A stretch of 64,000 nucleotides of DNA. Source: an uncultured Bacteroidota bacterium. GTDB lineage: Bacteria > Bacteroidota > Bacteroidia > Flavobacteriales > Flavobacteriaceae. Under the pieces are notes generated by a model that saw nothing but the letters and a program-made list of their open reading frames with translations, made no database searches and was not told the DNA's origin. Location: positions 1-64,000 of the forward strand of contig CACIJH010000007.1 of the NCBI GenBank assembly GCA_902586905.1, in the 5' to 3' direction. Made by a program: the position numbers and the translations under genes. Positions 36,259 through 45,596 of the stretch are shown in pieces (the stretch's first letter is position 1; the number at the start of each line of letters is the position of its first letter).

Positions 36259-37239
36259 CTACAAAGCAGTGATGACTAAATTGTCAATTCTAATTTCTTC
36301 ATCTCCGCTAGAATAACCATATTTTTCATTATCTGAACTGCCTGTAGCAAGTCCACCAATGCCCCTTGCAAATAACGCTACACTATTATTAGCACCAGAA
36401 TTGAAGTTAAGTATGTACTTGATATAACTTGTATCGTCTGGGTTATTAAGTACTTTAGTCATTAGATTATTCGCTTCAACTTCTGTTTGAGCAACTGAAG
36501 AGTACCCATATCCATCTTGTGGGAATGCCGTTGTTTCAGTGTAATAAGTCGGAGTATAGCCAGTATCATAACCTGTTCCAGCTAGGACTCTAAATTCGAG
36601 ACTTGAAGGGTTTGATTTACCAGCATTAGCTTTAAATGCTACCTCAACTTCAATTTGATAATTGGAATTAGGTGTGACCTCAAACTCTTGATAAATATGA
36701 TCAGGTTCATTGTTGTCAAACTTTAGCACACTATCTCCAGAAGCTGTACTGGATTCTCCTTGAGTGCCTAAGCTTAAATTGATCCAACCCGAACAAGCAC
36801 AATCAGAACCAGATGACTTACCGAGTTTATCAAAAACAGTATTTATTAAAACTGGATCTGGTACAGGGGGTGCTGGCGGTTCTTCAACAAGTACTTCCTT
36901 TGTTAATGTATTTGAAAGGCCATTGTTATCAGAAGCAGTCAATGCCACCGTATAAGTTCCCTCCTCACTAAACCTATTTGTTGGTTCATAATCTGAAGAT
37001 GTATTCCCATCTCCAAAATCCCAAGCATAGGTAGTGGCACTTATTGATCCATTGGAAAAATAAAAGTTTTTCCAACCGTCATTATCCACTTCCTCACTTT
37101 GTATGGCAGAGAATACAGCCTCAGGAGGAGTCGCATCTGGAATTGAATTTGCCTCAGGCAATTCATATTTATCAAAATCATCACATGCCGAAACTAATAC
37201 TAGTAAGGCAACCATTAAAATATTAAATATATTTTTCAT
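36259..37239 (-). CDS. PKD-domain surface glycan-binding lipoprotein
   Basis: The product has 326 residues. A lipoprotein signal ends at Cys19 followed by DDFDKYE, which fits a surface export signal. A PKD domain (about residues 40-120) contains TTYAWDFGDGNTSSDYEPTNRFSEEGTYTVALT. After a Pro-rich linker (PPAPPVPDP) a C-terminal beta-sandwich (about 130-326) may bind glycan. It is directly downstream of susD (20-bp gap). In flavobacterial alginate loci a PKD protein follows susC-susD and acts as the surface glycan-binding protein. Binding specificity is inferred. Confidence 0.85.
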   Translation of the reverse strand: MKNIFNILMVALLVLVSACDDFDKYELPEANSIPDATPPEAVFSAIQSEEVDNDGWKNFYFSNGSISATTYAWDFGDGNTSSDYEPTNRFSEEGTYTVALTASDNNGLSNTLTKEVLVEEPPAPPVPDPVLINTVFDKLGKSSGSDCACSGWINLSLGTQGESSTASGDSVLKFDNNEPDHIYQEFEVTPNSNYQIEVEVAFKANAGKSNPSSLEFRVLAGTGYDTGYTPTYYTETTAFPQDGYGYSSVAQTEVEANNLMTKVLNNPDDTSYIKYILNFNSGANNSVALFARGIGGLATGSSDNEKYGYSSGDEEIRIDNLVITAL

Positions 37240-37259
37240 TTTATTTTATTTATTTGGTT

Positions 37260-38678
37260 TTAATACCCAGGGTTTTGTTCTAATAATCCTTTGCTAAGTC
37301 CGATTTCTATTTGTGGAAATGGAAGCAATAAATCATTAGAGGTGAAATTTGCTCCAATTGCTTCTGCATAGGCGCCAAGTATATCTACCCCTTTTCCAAA
37401 TCGCATTATGTCATACAACCTTTGGTTTTCAAACGCTAATTCTGCACGACGCTCAGCTAACAAATCGTCTTTGGTAATAGAAGTTACTGCGTCTGTTAAT
37501 CCTGCTCTATCACGAACTTGTTGAAATGAGGCTAAAGCCGCTGGATCATTGGTATCAGTACCTCCAGCCAAAATGGCCTCTGCATGCATCAACAAGATAT
37601 CGGCATAACGCAGTACGATCCAATCGTTTCCAGCAAGTCGTGCATCAAAATCAAATGTTTTACCGTCAGAACCGCCATCAAAACCATCAGGTAAAAACTT
37701 AATGACTTGCGTTTGAGTTGGTTGTATTGGATCTGTCCGCATAGAAACTTCAGTTCTGTTTCCACCATTGGTCTCCATAAAAGCCTTTGCATCATCAGTA
37801 ACATAGTTTACACCAACCGTTCGTCCAACTCCGTTTAAGAATTCAGCAGAAAAGTTTTGACTATCTAATGCCAAACCTGAACTATATCCGATAGAAAAAA
37901 TAACTTCCGAATTGTTTTCATTAAAAAATACATCTCTAAAGTTGGCCTCCAAAGCAAATCCATCAGACATAACGCTTTCTAGTAATTGTTGAGCCTCGAG
38001 ATAATTTCCTAACGTAAGGTGTACTTTGGCAAGTAATCCTTGTGCAGCAGCTTTAGTAGCTCTGTTCCTACCATTACTATTGTCTAATCCAGCAACTGCG
38101 CTGTTCAAATCACTAACTATTAAGTCATATATATCTGCCACCGGTCTCCTGATATAAGATGCGTCATCATTTACACCAATAACATTGTCAACAAGTGGTA
38201 TAGCACCATAAAGTCTTACCAAGTTAAAATAAACATAGGCGCGAATAAATTTAGCTTCCCCTTCTATCTTTGCTTTGTTGCTTTCAGAAGCAACACCAAG
38301 ATTTTGTAGTACCGTATTGGCTCGAAAAATAACATTATAAAAACTTCTGTAGTGGTCGGCAATTAAGCCATTAGTCGCCTCAACAGCAAGATTATCAAAT
38401 TGGGCAGCTTCTCCCTCTCCGCTTTTTGATCTTGTGTTGTCGCTACGCATTTCAGTTACATAAAACTCCATTTGAGTTGCGTGATTACTCCTAGAGCTAG
38501 TGTCGTTAGCTCCTTGTAGGCCATCATACATATTGTAGACTCCTTGCATGAGCTGTAATTCATCGGCGTAAAAACTTGCGCCACTTATCACTGATGTTGG
38601 TGCTGGTTCTAAATAGTCTTCACATGAAGTAAAGAGAGCCATTACCGAAATAAAAATTATAATTCTAATGCTTTTCAT
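37260..38678 (-). CDS. susD: SusD-like outer-membrane glycan-binding lipoprotein
   Basis: The product has 472 residues with a lipobox at Cys19 (FTSCEDYLEPAP, the typical SusD start). RAYVYFNLVRLYGAIPLV, the TPR-type helices, and LLMHAEAILAGG near the C-terminus are characteristic of RagB/SusD. LLAERRAELAFENQRLYDIMRFGKG is the conserved C-terminal signature. It forms the lid of the SusC transporter and captures oligosaccharides at the surface. It lies 10 bp after susC. It is the only SusD in the window. Confidence 0.96.
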   Translation of the reverse strand: MKSIRIIIFISVMALFTSCEDYLEPAPTSVISGASFYADELQLMQGVYNMYDGLQGANDTSSRSNHATQMEFYVTEMRSDNTRSKSGEGEAAQFDNLAVEATNGLIADHYRSFYNVIFRANTVLQNLGVASESNKAKIEGEAKFIRAYVYFNLVRLYGAIPLVDNVIGVNDDASYIRRPVADIYDLIVSDLNSAVAGLDNSNGRNRATKAAAQGLLAKVHLTLGNYLEAQQLLESVMSDGFALEANFRDVFFNENNSEVIFSIGYSSGLALDSQNFSAEFLNGVGRTVGVNYVTDDAKAFMETNGGNRTEVSMRTDPIQPTQTQVIKFLPDGFDGGSDGKTFDFDARLAGNDWIVLRYADILLMHAEAILAGGTDTNDPAALASFQQVRDRAGLTDAVTSITKDDLLAERRAELAFENQRLYDIMRFGKGVDILGAYAEAIGANFTSNDLLLPFPQIEIGLSKGLLEQNPGY

Positions 38679-38688
38679 GATTAATTAT

Positions 38689-41600
38689 TTAGAAATTTAG
38701 ATTAAGACCTAATGAGAATGTTCGATTGATCGGAGAACCAACGCGTTGGTAACCGTAGTTAATTGGGCTTGTATCGAGAATAGACTCCGGATTTAAGCCG
38801 TTGTAATCATCAGCAGTTATGTACAGCAAATTTTGACCTGTCGCGTAAATTCTTGCACTGGTAATAAATAATCCTGAGAGTAAATCCTCTGGAAAATCGT
38901 AGCCAATTGATATTGTGCGTAATGCTACATATGAAGCATTCTGAACAATCGAATCCGTAAATATTTTTTGTTTTATAAAGCCTTGATTAGGTGCAGTTGA
39001 TAAAGCTGTTGAAGCAGATCCAAAGTGACGGAATAAATACTGATCACCAATATTTCGTACTTCAGCCCCATGACTTCCTTGAAAAATAAAGCTTAAATCA
39101 AAACCGCCTACCTTAAACTCATTTGAAATGCTCCATACCAAATCAGGGTAAGGATTTCCAAGAATGGTTTTATCATCATCGTCAATTACACCATCACCAT
39201 TAAGGTCTTTCACATAAACTTCTCTATTGGTTTGACGCACACGCTCCCATGGTGCCTTAATGTATTCAGCAGGAATCTCAGAGTCTACTACCCATCCGTA
39301 AAATGATGAAATCGGATTTCCAACTAAATTAATCCACTCTGCAGCACGCTTGGTATCAACATTTGTTATAAGACCATCTGATTCGGCAAAGTCCAAAAGC
39401 TCGTTTTCGTTTCGTGAAGCGATAAACGTACTGTTCCATTGGAAATTTGGTCGAATGACATTTTTAGTTCTAAATTCTATTTCAATACCTCTATTTTCAA
39501 CCTTTCCCCTATTGTCAAGAGCATTCGGGAAACCTGTAGTATACGAAACCGGAACGTCTAACAATAGGTCCTTACTTGTCCTTTTATATACATCTATAGA
39601 ACCTGTAAGTCTATTGTTAAATAATCCAAAATCAATTCCTGGGTTCACCTCCACTGATTTTTCCCAGCCCAAAGCTGCATTGGAAATGTTAAGTGGGTTA
39701 AATCCATTAACAATAGAATTATTAAATGACGCTGACGAAGCTCCAATTAAAGACAAATAAGGGTAACTATTAATTTGGTTTCTGAAATCACCAGAACCAA
39801 TATCAAATGCATTGTTTCCTGTTAGTCCATAACTAACTCTTAGTTTTAAAAAATTAACAGTCTTACTTTCACGTAGGAAATCCTCGTTAGAAAGCGTCCA
39901 TCCAGCAGAAGCTGCTGGGAAAAATCCGTATTTAGAGTCTGGTCCAAAAGCAGAATACCCATCCCTTCTTGCGCTTAATGACACAAGATACTTGCCGTCA
40001 TATGCATAATTGATACGGCCAAAATAGGAAAGTAACCTTTGCTGATATTCTTCAGACGTGGCTTCAGCAATAGTTGTCGCGCCAGAAAGTGTTCGTACCA
40101 AATCTGAGGTATAACCTATTCCCGTAGCAGCCTCAATTTCATAGTCCCACTGTTCAGCAGAAAAACCAGCCACTGCATTGATGTCATGTTTACCTATTGT
40201 TTTATCATAAGTGAAAATATTATCTGAAACAATATGGAGCCTCTTCAAGTTTGAAAGGTCAAGCCTTGTTGCTGCTACTCCATTACGACTCGCTTTAACC
40301 CCCTGCCACCTATCTCTTTTTGTGTGTGAGTAATCACCCCCCAAGGTTGTTTTAAATTTCAAGCCGTTAGTAATTTCGTATTGTACATAGATATTTCCGT
40401 ATAGTTTAAATTTATAATCATTTCTGTCACGTTCCAAAATTTTGGCAGCTGGGTTGGTATTACTAGTTGTACTAATATCTGTTTCACCTCCGTCTCCATA
40501 TAAATCAAAATTATCAAAGTGTCTTTGCACAGCATAATCACCTACCTGAACATCTGGATATGCATTTCTATCCACAAACTGGATAGTGTGGTCGTTGTGG
40601 TAGACCGGCAACCATGGTGGTTGTCTTAATACATCGTGCGTTGAACCATCAAATCTTCTTCTGTCAGAATAAGAAGGAGATATGTTGGCACCGACTTTAA
40701 ATTTATCTCCAACTCTCGAGTCAACCTTCAAACGAATACTATATCGATCAAAGTTATCTGTAAGTAAAACACCTTCGTCACTTAAGTAGTTTAAAGATGT
40801 GCTAAATGTAGTGCGCTGGCTTCCACCTCTTGCAGAAAACGAGTGGCTTTCTATCCAACCACCATCAAACATAATATCTTGCCAATCACGATCATTCTGA
40901 AGTAAAAGTTTATAATTGGTTTTATCTGAAAGTTCACCAGTTGCTGCAAGTTCTTTTTCAGCCCACTCTTTCATTGAAACATGTATATTTTCGCCTGTTC
41001 GTGCTTCTTTAAAGCCCCTATATGTATTGTAGGTAAATTTTGTTTTACCTTCCTTACCATTTTTAGTTGAAATTAAAATTACACCATTACCACCTCGTGC
41101 GCCAAAAATTGCTGCCGAAGAAGCATCTTTCAATACTTCAAATGATTCGATATCATTCATATCAAGATTACCCAAAAAATCGTTATCAACAACAATTCCA
41201 TCAACAACAATAAGAGGTGATGAACTACTTGTGATAGAACCTGTACCCCTAACGCGGATTGTAGGGTCAGACCCTGCTTCACCCTCTGTAGCTTGAATAT
41301 TTACACCAGAAACTTGGCCAGTTAGTGCATCATCTACTCGAGAGACAGCAATTTTATCAAGGTTTTCATTTTTTACTTTCGAAATAGCGCCAGTCAAATT
41401 TTTCCTTTTTTGAGTTCCATATCCAATGACGACAATTTCGTCAAGAAGTGTATCGTCATATTCCATAGATATATTTAAAACATTATTGCTTTCTACAACA
41501 ACAATCTGTGTTTTGAATCCTACATAGGAAAATTGTAATAAATCACCCTCGTTTGCATTAATTTCAAAGTTTCCGTCAAAATCTGTAACCGCACCAATAC

Positions 41601-41751
41601 TGGAATTAACTACAACAATATTAACGCCTGGGATAGGTTCATTGTCCTCACTGGAAGAAACTTGTCCTTTTATACTCATAGTATTCTGAGCGTATGTTCC
41701 CAAGCACATAAGCAATGATACTAAAAGAGTTAATTTAATTTTATAATTCAT
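38689..41751 (-). CDS. susC: SusC-like TonB-dependent oligosaccharide transporter
   Basis: The product has 1020 residues. A signal peptide (ending TYAQ) is followed by a carboxypeptidase-regulatory-like domain (IKGQVSSSEDNEPIPGVNIVV). Next come the TonB box/plug start LDEIVVIGYGTQKRKNLTGA, the plug (about 120-230, with KDASSAAIFGARGGNGVILI) and the beta-barrel ending RTFSLGLNLNF. It imports oligosaccharides, presumably alginate-derived, with SusD. Its promoter carries the same 37-bp operator as the double-PL7 operon. That shared element is the best evidence for the alginate assignment. Confidence 0.96.
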   Translation of the reverse strand: MNYKIKLTLLVSLLMCLGTYAQNTMSIKGQVSSSEDNEPIPGVNIVVVNSSIGAVTDFDGNFEINANEGDLLQFSYVGFKTQIVVVESNNVLNISMEYDDTLLDEIVVIGYGTQKRKNLTGAISKVKNENLDKIAVSRVDDALTGQVSGVNIQATEGEAGSDPTIRVRGTGSITSSSSPLIVVDGIVVDNDFLGNLDMNDIESFEVLKDASSAAIFGARGGNGVILISTKNGKEGKTKFTYNTYRGFKEARTGENIHVSMKEWAEKELAATGELSDKTNYKLLLQNDRDWQDIMFDGGWIESHSFSARGGSQRTTFSTSLNYLSDEGVLLTDNFDRYSIRLKVDSRVGDKFKVGANISPSYSDRRRFDGSTHDVLRQPPWLPVYHNDHTIQFVDRNAYPDVQVGDYAVQRHFDNFDLYGDGGETDISTTSNTNPAAKILERDRNDYKFKLYGNIYVQYEITNGLKFKTTLGGDYSHTKRDRWQGVKASRNGVAATRLDLSNLKRLHIVSDNIFTYDKTIGKHDINAVAGFSAEQWDYEIEAATGIGYTSDLVRTLSGATTIAEATSEEYQQRLLSYFGRINYAYDGKYLVSLSARRDGYSAFGPDSKYGFFPAASAGWTLSNEDFLRESKTVNFLKLRVSYGLTGNNAFDIGSGDFRNQINSYPYLSLIGASSASFNNSIVNGFNPLNISNAALGWEKSVEVNPGIDFGLFNNRLTGSIDVYKRTSKDLLLDVPVSYTTGFPNALDNRGKVENRGIEIEFRTKNVIRPNFQWNSTFIASRNENELLDFAESDGLITNVDTKRAAEWINLVGNPISSFYGWVVDSEIPAEYIKAPWERVRQTNREVYVKDLNGDGVIDDDDKTILGNPYPDLVWSISNEFKVGGFDLSFIFQGSHGAEVRNIGDQYLFRHFGSASTALSTAPNQGFIKQKIFTDSIVQNASYVALRTISIGYDFPEDLLSGLFITSARIYATGQNLLYITADDYNGLNPESILDTSPINYGYQRVGSPINRTFSLGLNLNF

Positions 41752-41836
41752 ATTATGTTGGTTATTTTTAGTTTAATTTTAAAAAAAAAAATTAATTTTT
41801 TAAAGAATACAAGTTTTGACTTATAAAGCCAAAAAA

Positions 41837-41873
41837 AATTGGTTAACCATATTGGTTATCCAAATATAGATAT
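41837..41873 (-). promoter_or_regulatory. GntR operator and -7 box of the susC operon
   Basis: The plus strand reads AATTGGTTAACCA then TATTGGTTATCCAA, followed by ATATAGATAT. On the minus strand TATATTTG (41861-41868) is a perfect -7 box abutting the operator, about 110 bp from the susC ATG at 41751. It matches 11899-11935 at 34 of 37 positions. The rest of the 314-bp intergenic region 41752-42065 holds only AT-rich sequence and the sulfatase promoter. Confidence 0.78.
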
Positions 41874-42046
41874 AAAAATCTTAATTTTTATCAAAAAAAT
41901 ATTTTAATTACATGAAAAAAACTTAGTTTTCATAATAAATTCACAATAATTCTTTAATATATGTAAATTTCTTAAAGGATGTAGTGTGACTGACGGAACT
42001 GGACTTTTTTAACCCAAAAATGTATTCATTTCAACAATCGGATTGA

Positions 42047-42054
42047 TAAATTTG
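42047..42054 (+). promoter_or_regulatory. Predicted -7 box of the sulfatase gene
   Basis: TAAATTTG matches TAnnTTTG and lies 11 bp before the ATG at 42066, implying a very short leader. No clear -33 element is seen. Confidence 0.45.
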
Positions 42055-42065
42055 AATGAGTTAAT

Positions 42066-43556
42066 ATGTTTTATAAGATAACCTTTCTTTGCTTTATACT
42101 TTTAGCATCGGTTGTTGTTTGTCGGGGACAAATAAGCACATCAAATGCTAAAAAAAATGTGCCATACAATATTCTTTTTATTTCAATTGATGACCTACGT
42201 ACTGAACTAAATTGTTATGGAGCAAGTCATATAAAATCTCCAAACATTGACCGATTAGCTGCCCAAGGCGTTAGATTTGAAAATGCACATGTTCAACAAG
42301 CCATTTGCATGGCATCGAGAGCATCGATTATGACTGGTATAAGACCCGAGAAATATGGAATCTACACTGGGCTAGCTGTAGATGATGTCATACCAAAGGC
42401 ATTGACGATAAATAAATATTTTGAGCTTAATGGATACAACATTGCGTCTTGTGGCAAAATCTATCATCATAAAATTGATACAAAAAAACAGTTTGGTGAG
42501 AACGAAATAAAATCTAAAGGCACGTGGACGGGAAGAGGATATGTAACTCCAGAAGCCATTAAAAAAATTACGCTAAACACCAAGTACAATAGGGGCCCAG
42601 CTTACGAATTTGCCCCAGTTAATGACACAATTTATAAAGACGGATTAAATACCCATAATGCACTGAAAAAAATGGAAGAACTAAGTAAAGATGGTGCTCC
42701 ATTTTTTTTATCGGTTGGCTTATCTAAACCACATCTTCCATTCGTAGCTCCAAAAAAATATTGGGATATGTATCCAGCTTCATCTATCAAACTAACTGAA
42801 ATAAAAGAACGCCCTAGAAATGGATATAAAAAAGCTATCAGGACGGGCGGGGAACTGAAAAACTACTATGGAATGCCAGAGCTGTATGATGAAATTGATG
42901 ACAATATGGCTTTGAAACTTCGTAGAGCATACTATGCTTGTGTATCATACGCCGATGCACAAGTAGGAAAACTCGTCGATAAGCTAGAAACCTTGGGCAT
43001 TAGGGACAAAACAATTATAGTATTATGGGGTGATCACGGCTACAAACTTGGTGACTATAACTCATGGTGTAAATGGACTAATATGCATCTTGACACTAAT
43101 ATTCCGCTCATATTCAGTATTCCAGACGGAAAGCAAGATAGTGTTTCAAAAACCCCTGTAGCTGCACTTGATATATACCCTACTCTTGTAGAACTCAATG
43201 GAATGCAAAAACCTAATCATTTAGATGGGCAAAGTATAGTCACTTTACTGAACAGTCCTGAAGCTCAAAAAGAAAGAGTAGTATTTAGCATCTGGCCTAT
43301 TAAAAGAGAAGATTACAGTAAAACCATAATGGGGTATGCGGCCAAAACAGCAAGGTATAATTATGTAGAATGGATTAAAATGAGTTCAGGTGAAAAAATT
43401 GGTAAAGAATTTTTTGATCGTCAAAAAGATCCCGACGAAACATTAAATTTAATCGATAATATTGAATATACTGAAACCATAGCTTTTCTTGCTGAAAAAG
43501 TGGCTGAACGAATTCAAGGCACTCATCACGACCACCCCTTTAAAGAAATCGATTAA
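42066..43556 (+). CDS. Family S1 (formylglycine) sulfatase, iduronate-sulfatase-like
   Basis: The product has 496 residues with a signal peptide ending near CRGQ. Metal-binding Asp42 and Asp43 are in ISIDDLRTE. The formylglycine site is Cys81 in the motif CMASR, followed by ASIMTGIRPEKYGIY, as in iduronate-2-sulfatase-like S1 enzymes. SVGLSKPHLPFVAPKKYWDMY and WGDHGYKLGDYNSWCKWTNMH are further signatures. It needs a formylglycine-generating (anaerobic or FGE-type) enzyme, which is not in the window. It implies that some substrate of this locus is sulfated, unlike alginate. It converges on the PL38-type lyase. Confidence 0.92.
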   Translation: MFYKITFLCFILLASVVVCRGQISTSNAKKNVPYNILFISIDDLRTELNCYGASHIKSPNIDRLAAQGVRFENAHVQQAICMASRASIMTGIRPEKYGIYTGLAVDDVIPKALTINKYFELNGYNIASCGKIYHHKIDTKKQFGENEIKSKGTWTGRGYVTPEAIKKITLNTKYNRGPAYEFAPVNDTIYKDGLNTHNALKKMEELSKDGAPFFLSVGLSKPHLPFVAPKKYWDMYPASSIKLTEIKERPRNGYKKAIRTGGELKNYYGMPELYDEIDDNMALKLRRAYYACVSYADAQVGKLVDKLETLGIRDKTIIVLWGDHGYKLGDYNSWCKWTNMHLDTNIPLIFSIPDGKQDSVSKTPVAALDIYPTLVELNGMQKPNHLDGQSIVTLLNSPEAQKERVVFSIWPIKREDYSKTIMGYAAKTARYNYVEWIKMSSGEKIGKEFFDRQKDPDETLNLIDNIEYTETIAFLAEKVAERIQGTHHDHPFKEID

Positions 43557-43581
43557 GCACCCCCATAAACAAATCATTAAA

Positions 43582-44781
43582 TTAGTCAAATAACCAAATT
43601 ATCGGATGTCTCACTGGTAAATTCCTAACAACTTCGGGGTGAATAGGATATGTAGGTAATTCGAGGTAAGCATTGAGGTAATTTGAATTATTATATGCTA
43701 CTGCACCAAATAATAAAGATGGATGACAAACTGGCCATTCATTCCAAATGTAAACGTCTTTAGCGAATGGCCATATCGTCTTATCTTCCATATATGGGTA
43801 TATATATTCTAGCCCATTTTTTAAAGATTTTTTATCCTTTGTTTCATACTCAAATAAATTATCTTCAGGAGTAGATAAAATTTGTGCTACATTGAAAAAT
43901 GCATCAATATTAAATAAAGAATATCCATATGGCTTGGTTCTTTTTAATTCAAGTGGAAAGCTGCCATCAATAGCCATTTGGTTTGGAAGCAGTATATTCT
44001 TAAACCGATCGATGCACAATTTCTTTATTTCTTCATTGTCAGTTAATACTGCCATTGAAGCTGCGGTTGCTGCCCAACTAGTTCCATGATTATTCTTAGA
44101 ATTCATTTCTAAAATTCCATATTTGTGAGTAGTCATCCATTTTAAAAATTCGCTAAACCAAGCTTTGATTTTATCAGATTGTTCAGGTGAAATACCACCC
44201 TTATCTGAAAGTACTTTCACAGATCTAGTAACTTCTACAAAATGGTAAGCATCTATCAACCCGATGCTACGACCTGTAACTTTTCCTAAAATTGCTTGTG
44301 CATAGAGCATATTCGGATTCATTTTAGTTTTAGTATCCACAAACCATGCATTTAAATGTTCCAATGCCTTATCTGCATAAACATTTTCATTTGTAAGCAA
44401 CCAAGCAGAGGTTAAAGTAGCGGTAATCTCACTCAGTCTGATCATTGCATGTCGATGTGACGTGAAATTATTTGGGTTTGTTTGCCCATCACGCTGTTGA
44501 TAAGCGCCTCCCGGATTCTCTGGGTTTGGCCACCAATAATCTCCTTCAGAATAAAAATCATGTAACCCTCCGGCACTGCGCTCACAATGTGCATCAGTAA
44601 CAGTAACAGGAGTTGAACTCAAATATATTTTCGCTCTTGCAATTTCTGTTTCTTTAAAGGCCTTAATAATCAAATCTTTTAATTCTTGAGCTTGTAAATT
44701 CAACGGCAAAAGAGCAAAAATGAATACAGCAATGGAAAATACAAAAGACATTTTTTTTTCTAAAAGATATTTATTGATCAT
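43582..44781 (-). CDS. PL38-type (alginate_lyase fold) polyuronate lyase
   Basis: The product has 399 residues with a signal peptide ending LQAQ. It is an alpha-barrel lyase of the PF05426 group. HDFYSEGDYWWPNPENPGGAYQQRDGQTNPNNF, TSHRHAMIRLSEI and the catalytic Asn-His segment MNSKNNHGTSWAA are typical, and the DYWWPNP element points to PL38. Members cleave glucuronan and/or alginate (polyM) by beta-elimination, so it may serve either substrate of the locus. It is a single gene on the minus strand at the edge of the locus. A 7-of-8 match to a -7 box lies near 44857. Confidence 0.82.
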   Translation of the reverse strand: MINKYLLEKKMSFVFSIAVFIFALLPLNLQAQELKDLIIKAFKETEIARAKIYLSSTPVTVTDAHCERSAGGLHDFYSEGDYWWPNPENPGGAYQQRDGQTNPNNFTSHRHAMIRLSEITATLTSAWLLTNENVYADKALEHLNAWFVDTKTKMNPNMLYAQAILGKVTGRSIGLIDAYHFVEVTRSVKVLSDKGGISPEQSDKIKAWFSEFLKWMTTHKYGILEMNSKNNHGTSWAATAASMAVLTDNEEIKKLCIDRFKNILLPNQMAIDGSFPLELKRTKPYGYSLFNIDAFFNVAQILSTPEDNLFEYETKDKKSLKNGLEYIYPYMEDKTIWPFAKDVYIWNEWPVCHPSLLFGAVAYNNSNYLNAYLELPTYPIHPEVVRNLPVRHPIIWLFD

Positions 44782-45596
44782 TTCAAGAGTTATTTATCCA
44801 TTTTTGTGAAAAGCAAAGTTATTTTTTTGGTTTTTCATCTACTAAAAATTAAATTCCAAATATCAATAAAATTATTTTTTCTTTTGATATAAAAAAAGAA
44901 ACTGTCTTAAATGGAATTCAGTTAATTAAAAACCAAAATAATTATAATTATATTCCCAAAGATTTGAGTCACAATTTGTTCCCAAAAATAATTTTAATTA
45001 TTAGAGGTATTTTTTCAGGGTATCGTGTTTAAAATATTTAATTACTAAATAGTTTTGAAAATTGAGCTAAGCTTTCCACAATTGAGTTCGATGTTTTTTC
45101 TGTATGCGCTGCTTCACAGATTATTTCTGATTATAATAATTTATTCTAGGGAACAAAATCGTACACCCCATTGAGCTATTTTCGAAACAATCAATTACTT
45201 TTTTAAAAAGATTAACAAACCCAACCTTTAGGCATTTCAAATATTGAAGAACAATGAATCAAAGCAATTCAAGCACACTTTTTGTACTAGAGTTATTTTT
45301 TTTATAGACATCGCAATCTAGTTACTGTAGGAAATAAAAGTAATTATCATTAGAAATCCCCAACAAGGATTTTAATTAATAAAAAAGAAGCTGATCAAAA
45401 AGATCTTGGATTCGCTCAGAAAAAAATTCGCACGATGCCTTTCTGCCAAAAGTTGTTTTTTCTTAGGTTGAAAAAACACAGCTTACAATTTTTTAACGAA
45501 GAAGAAACAAAGCCATAGGTTTCAATTAACAAAAAAATTAAAAACCCATATCATTATTTTAATCTACTGCCACATTCTAACATCTAAATTTATTGT
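44782..45596. other. 815-bp AT-rich intergenic region at the locus boundary
   Basis: No convincing gene, tRNA, insertion-sequence end or long repeat was found on either strand. A 27-codon frame starts near 45434 but has no recognisable homology. Runs of A and T and short inverted repeats such as TTTTTTCTTTTGATATAAAAAAAGAAA-like sequence near 44875 are present. It separates the polyuronate locus from housekeeping genes and may hold a degraded gene or the promoter of the LpxH-like gene. Confidence 0.5.
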
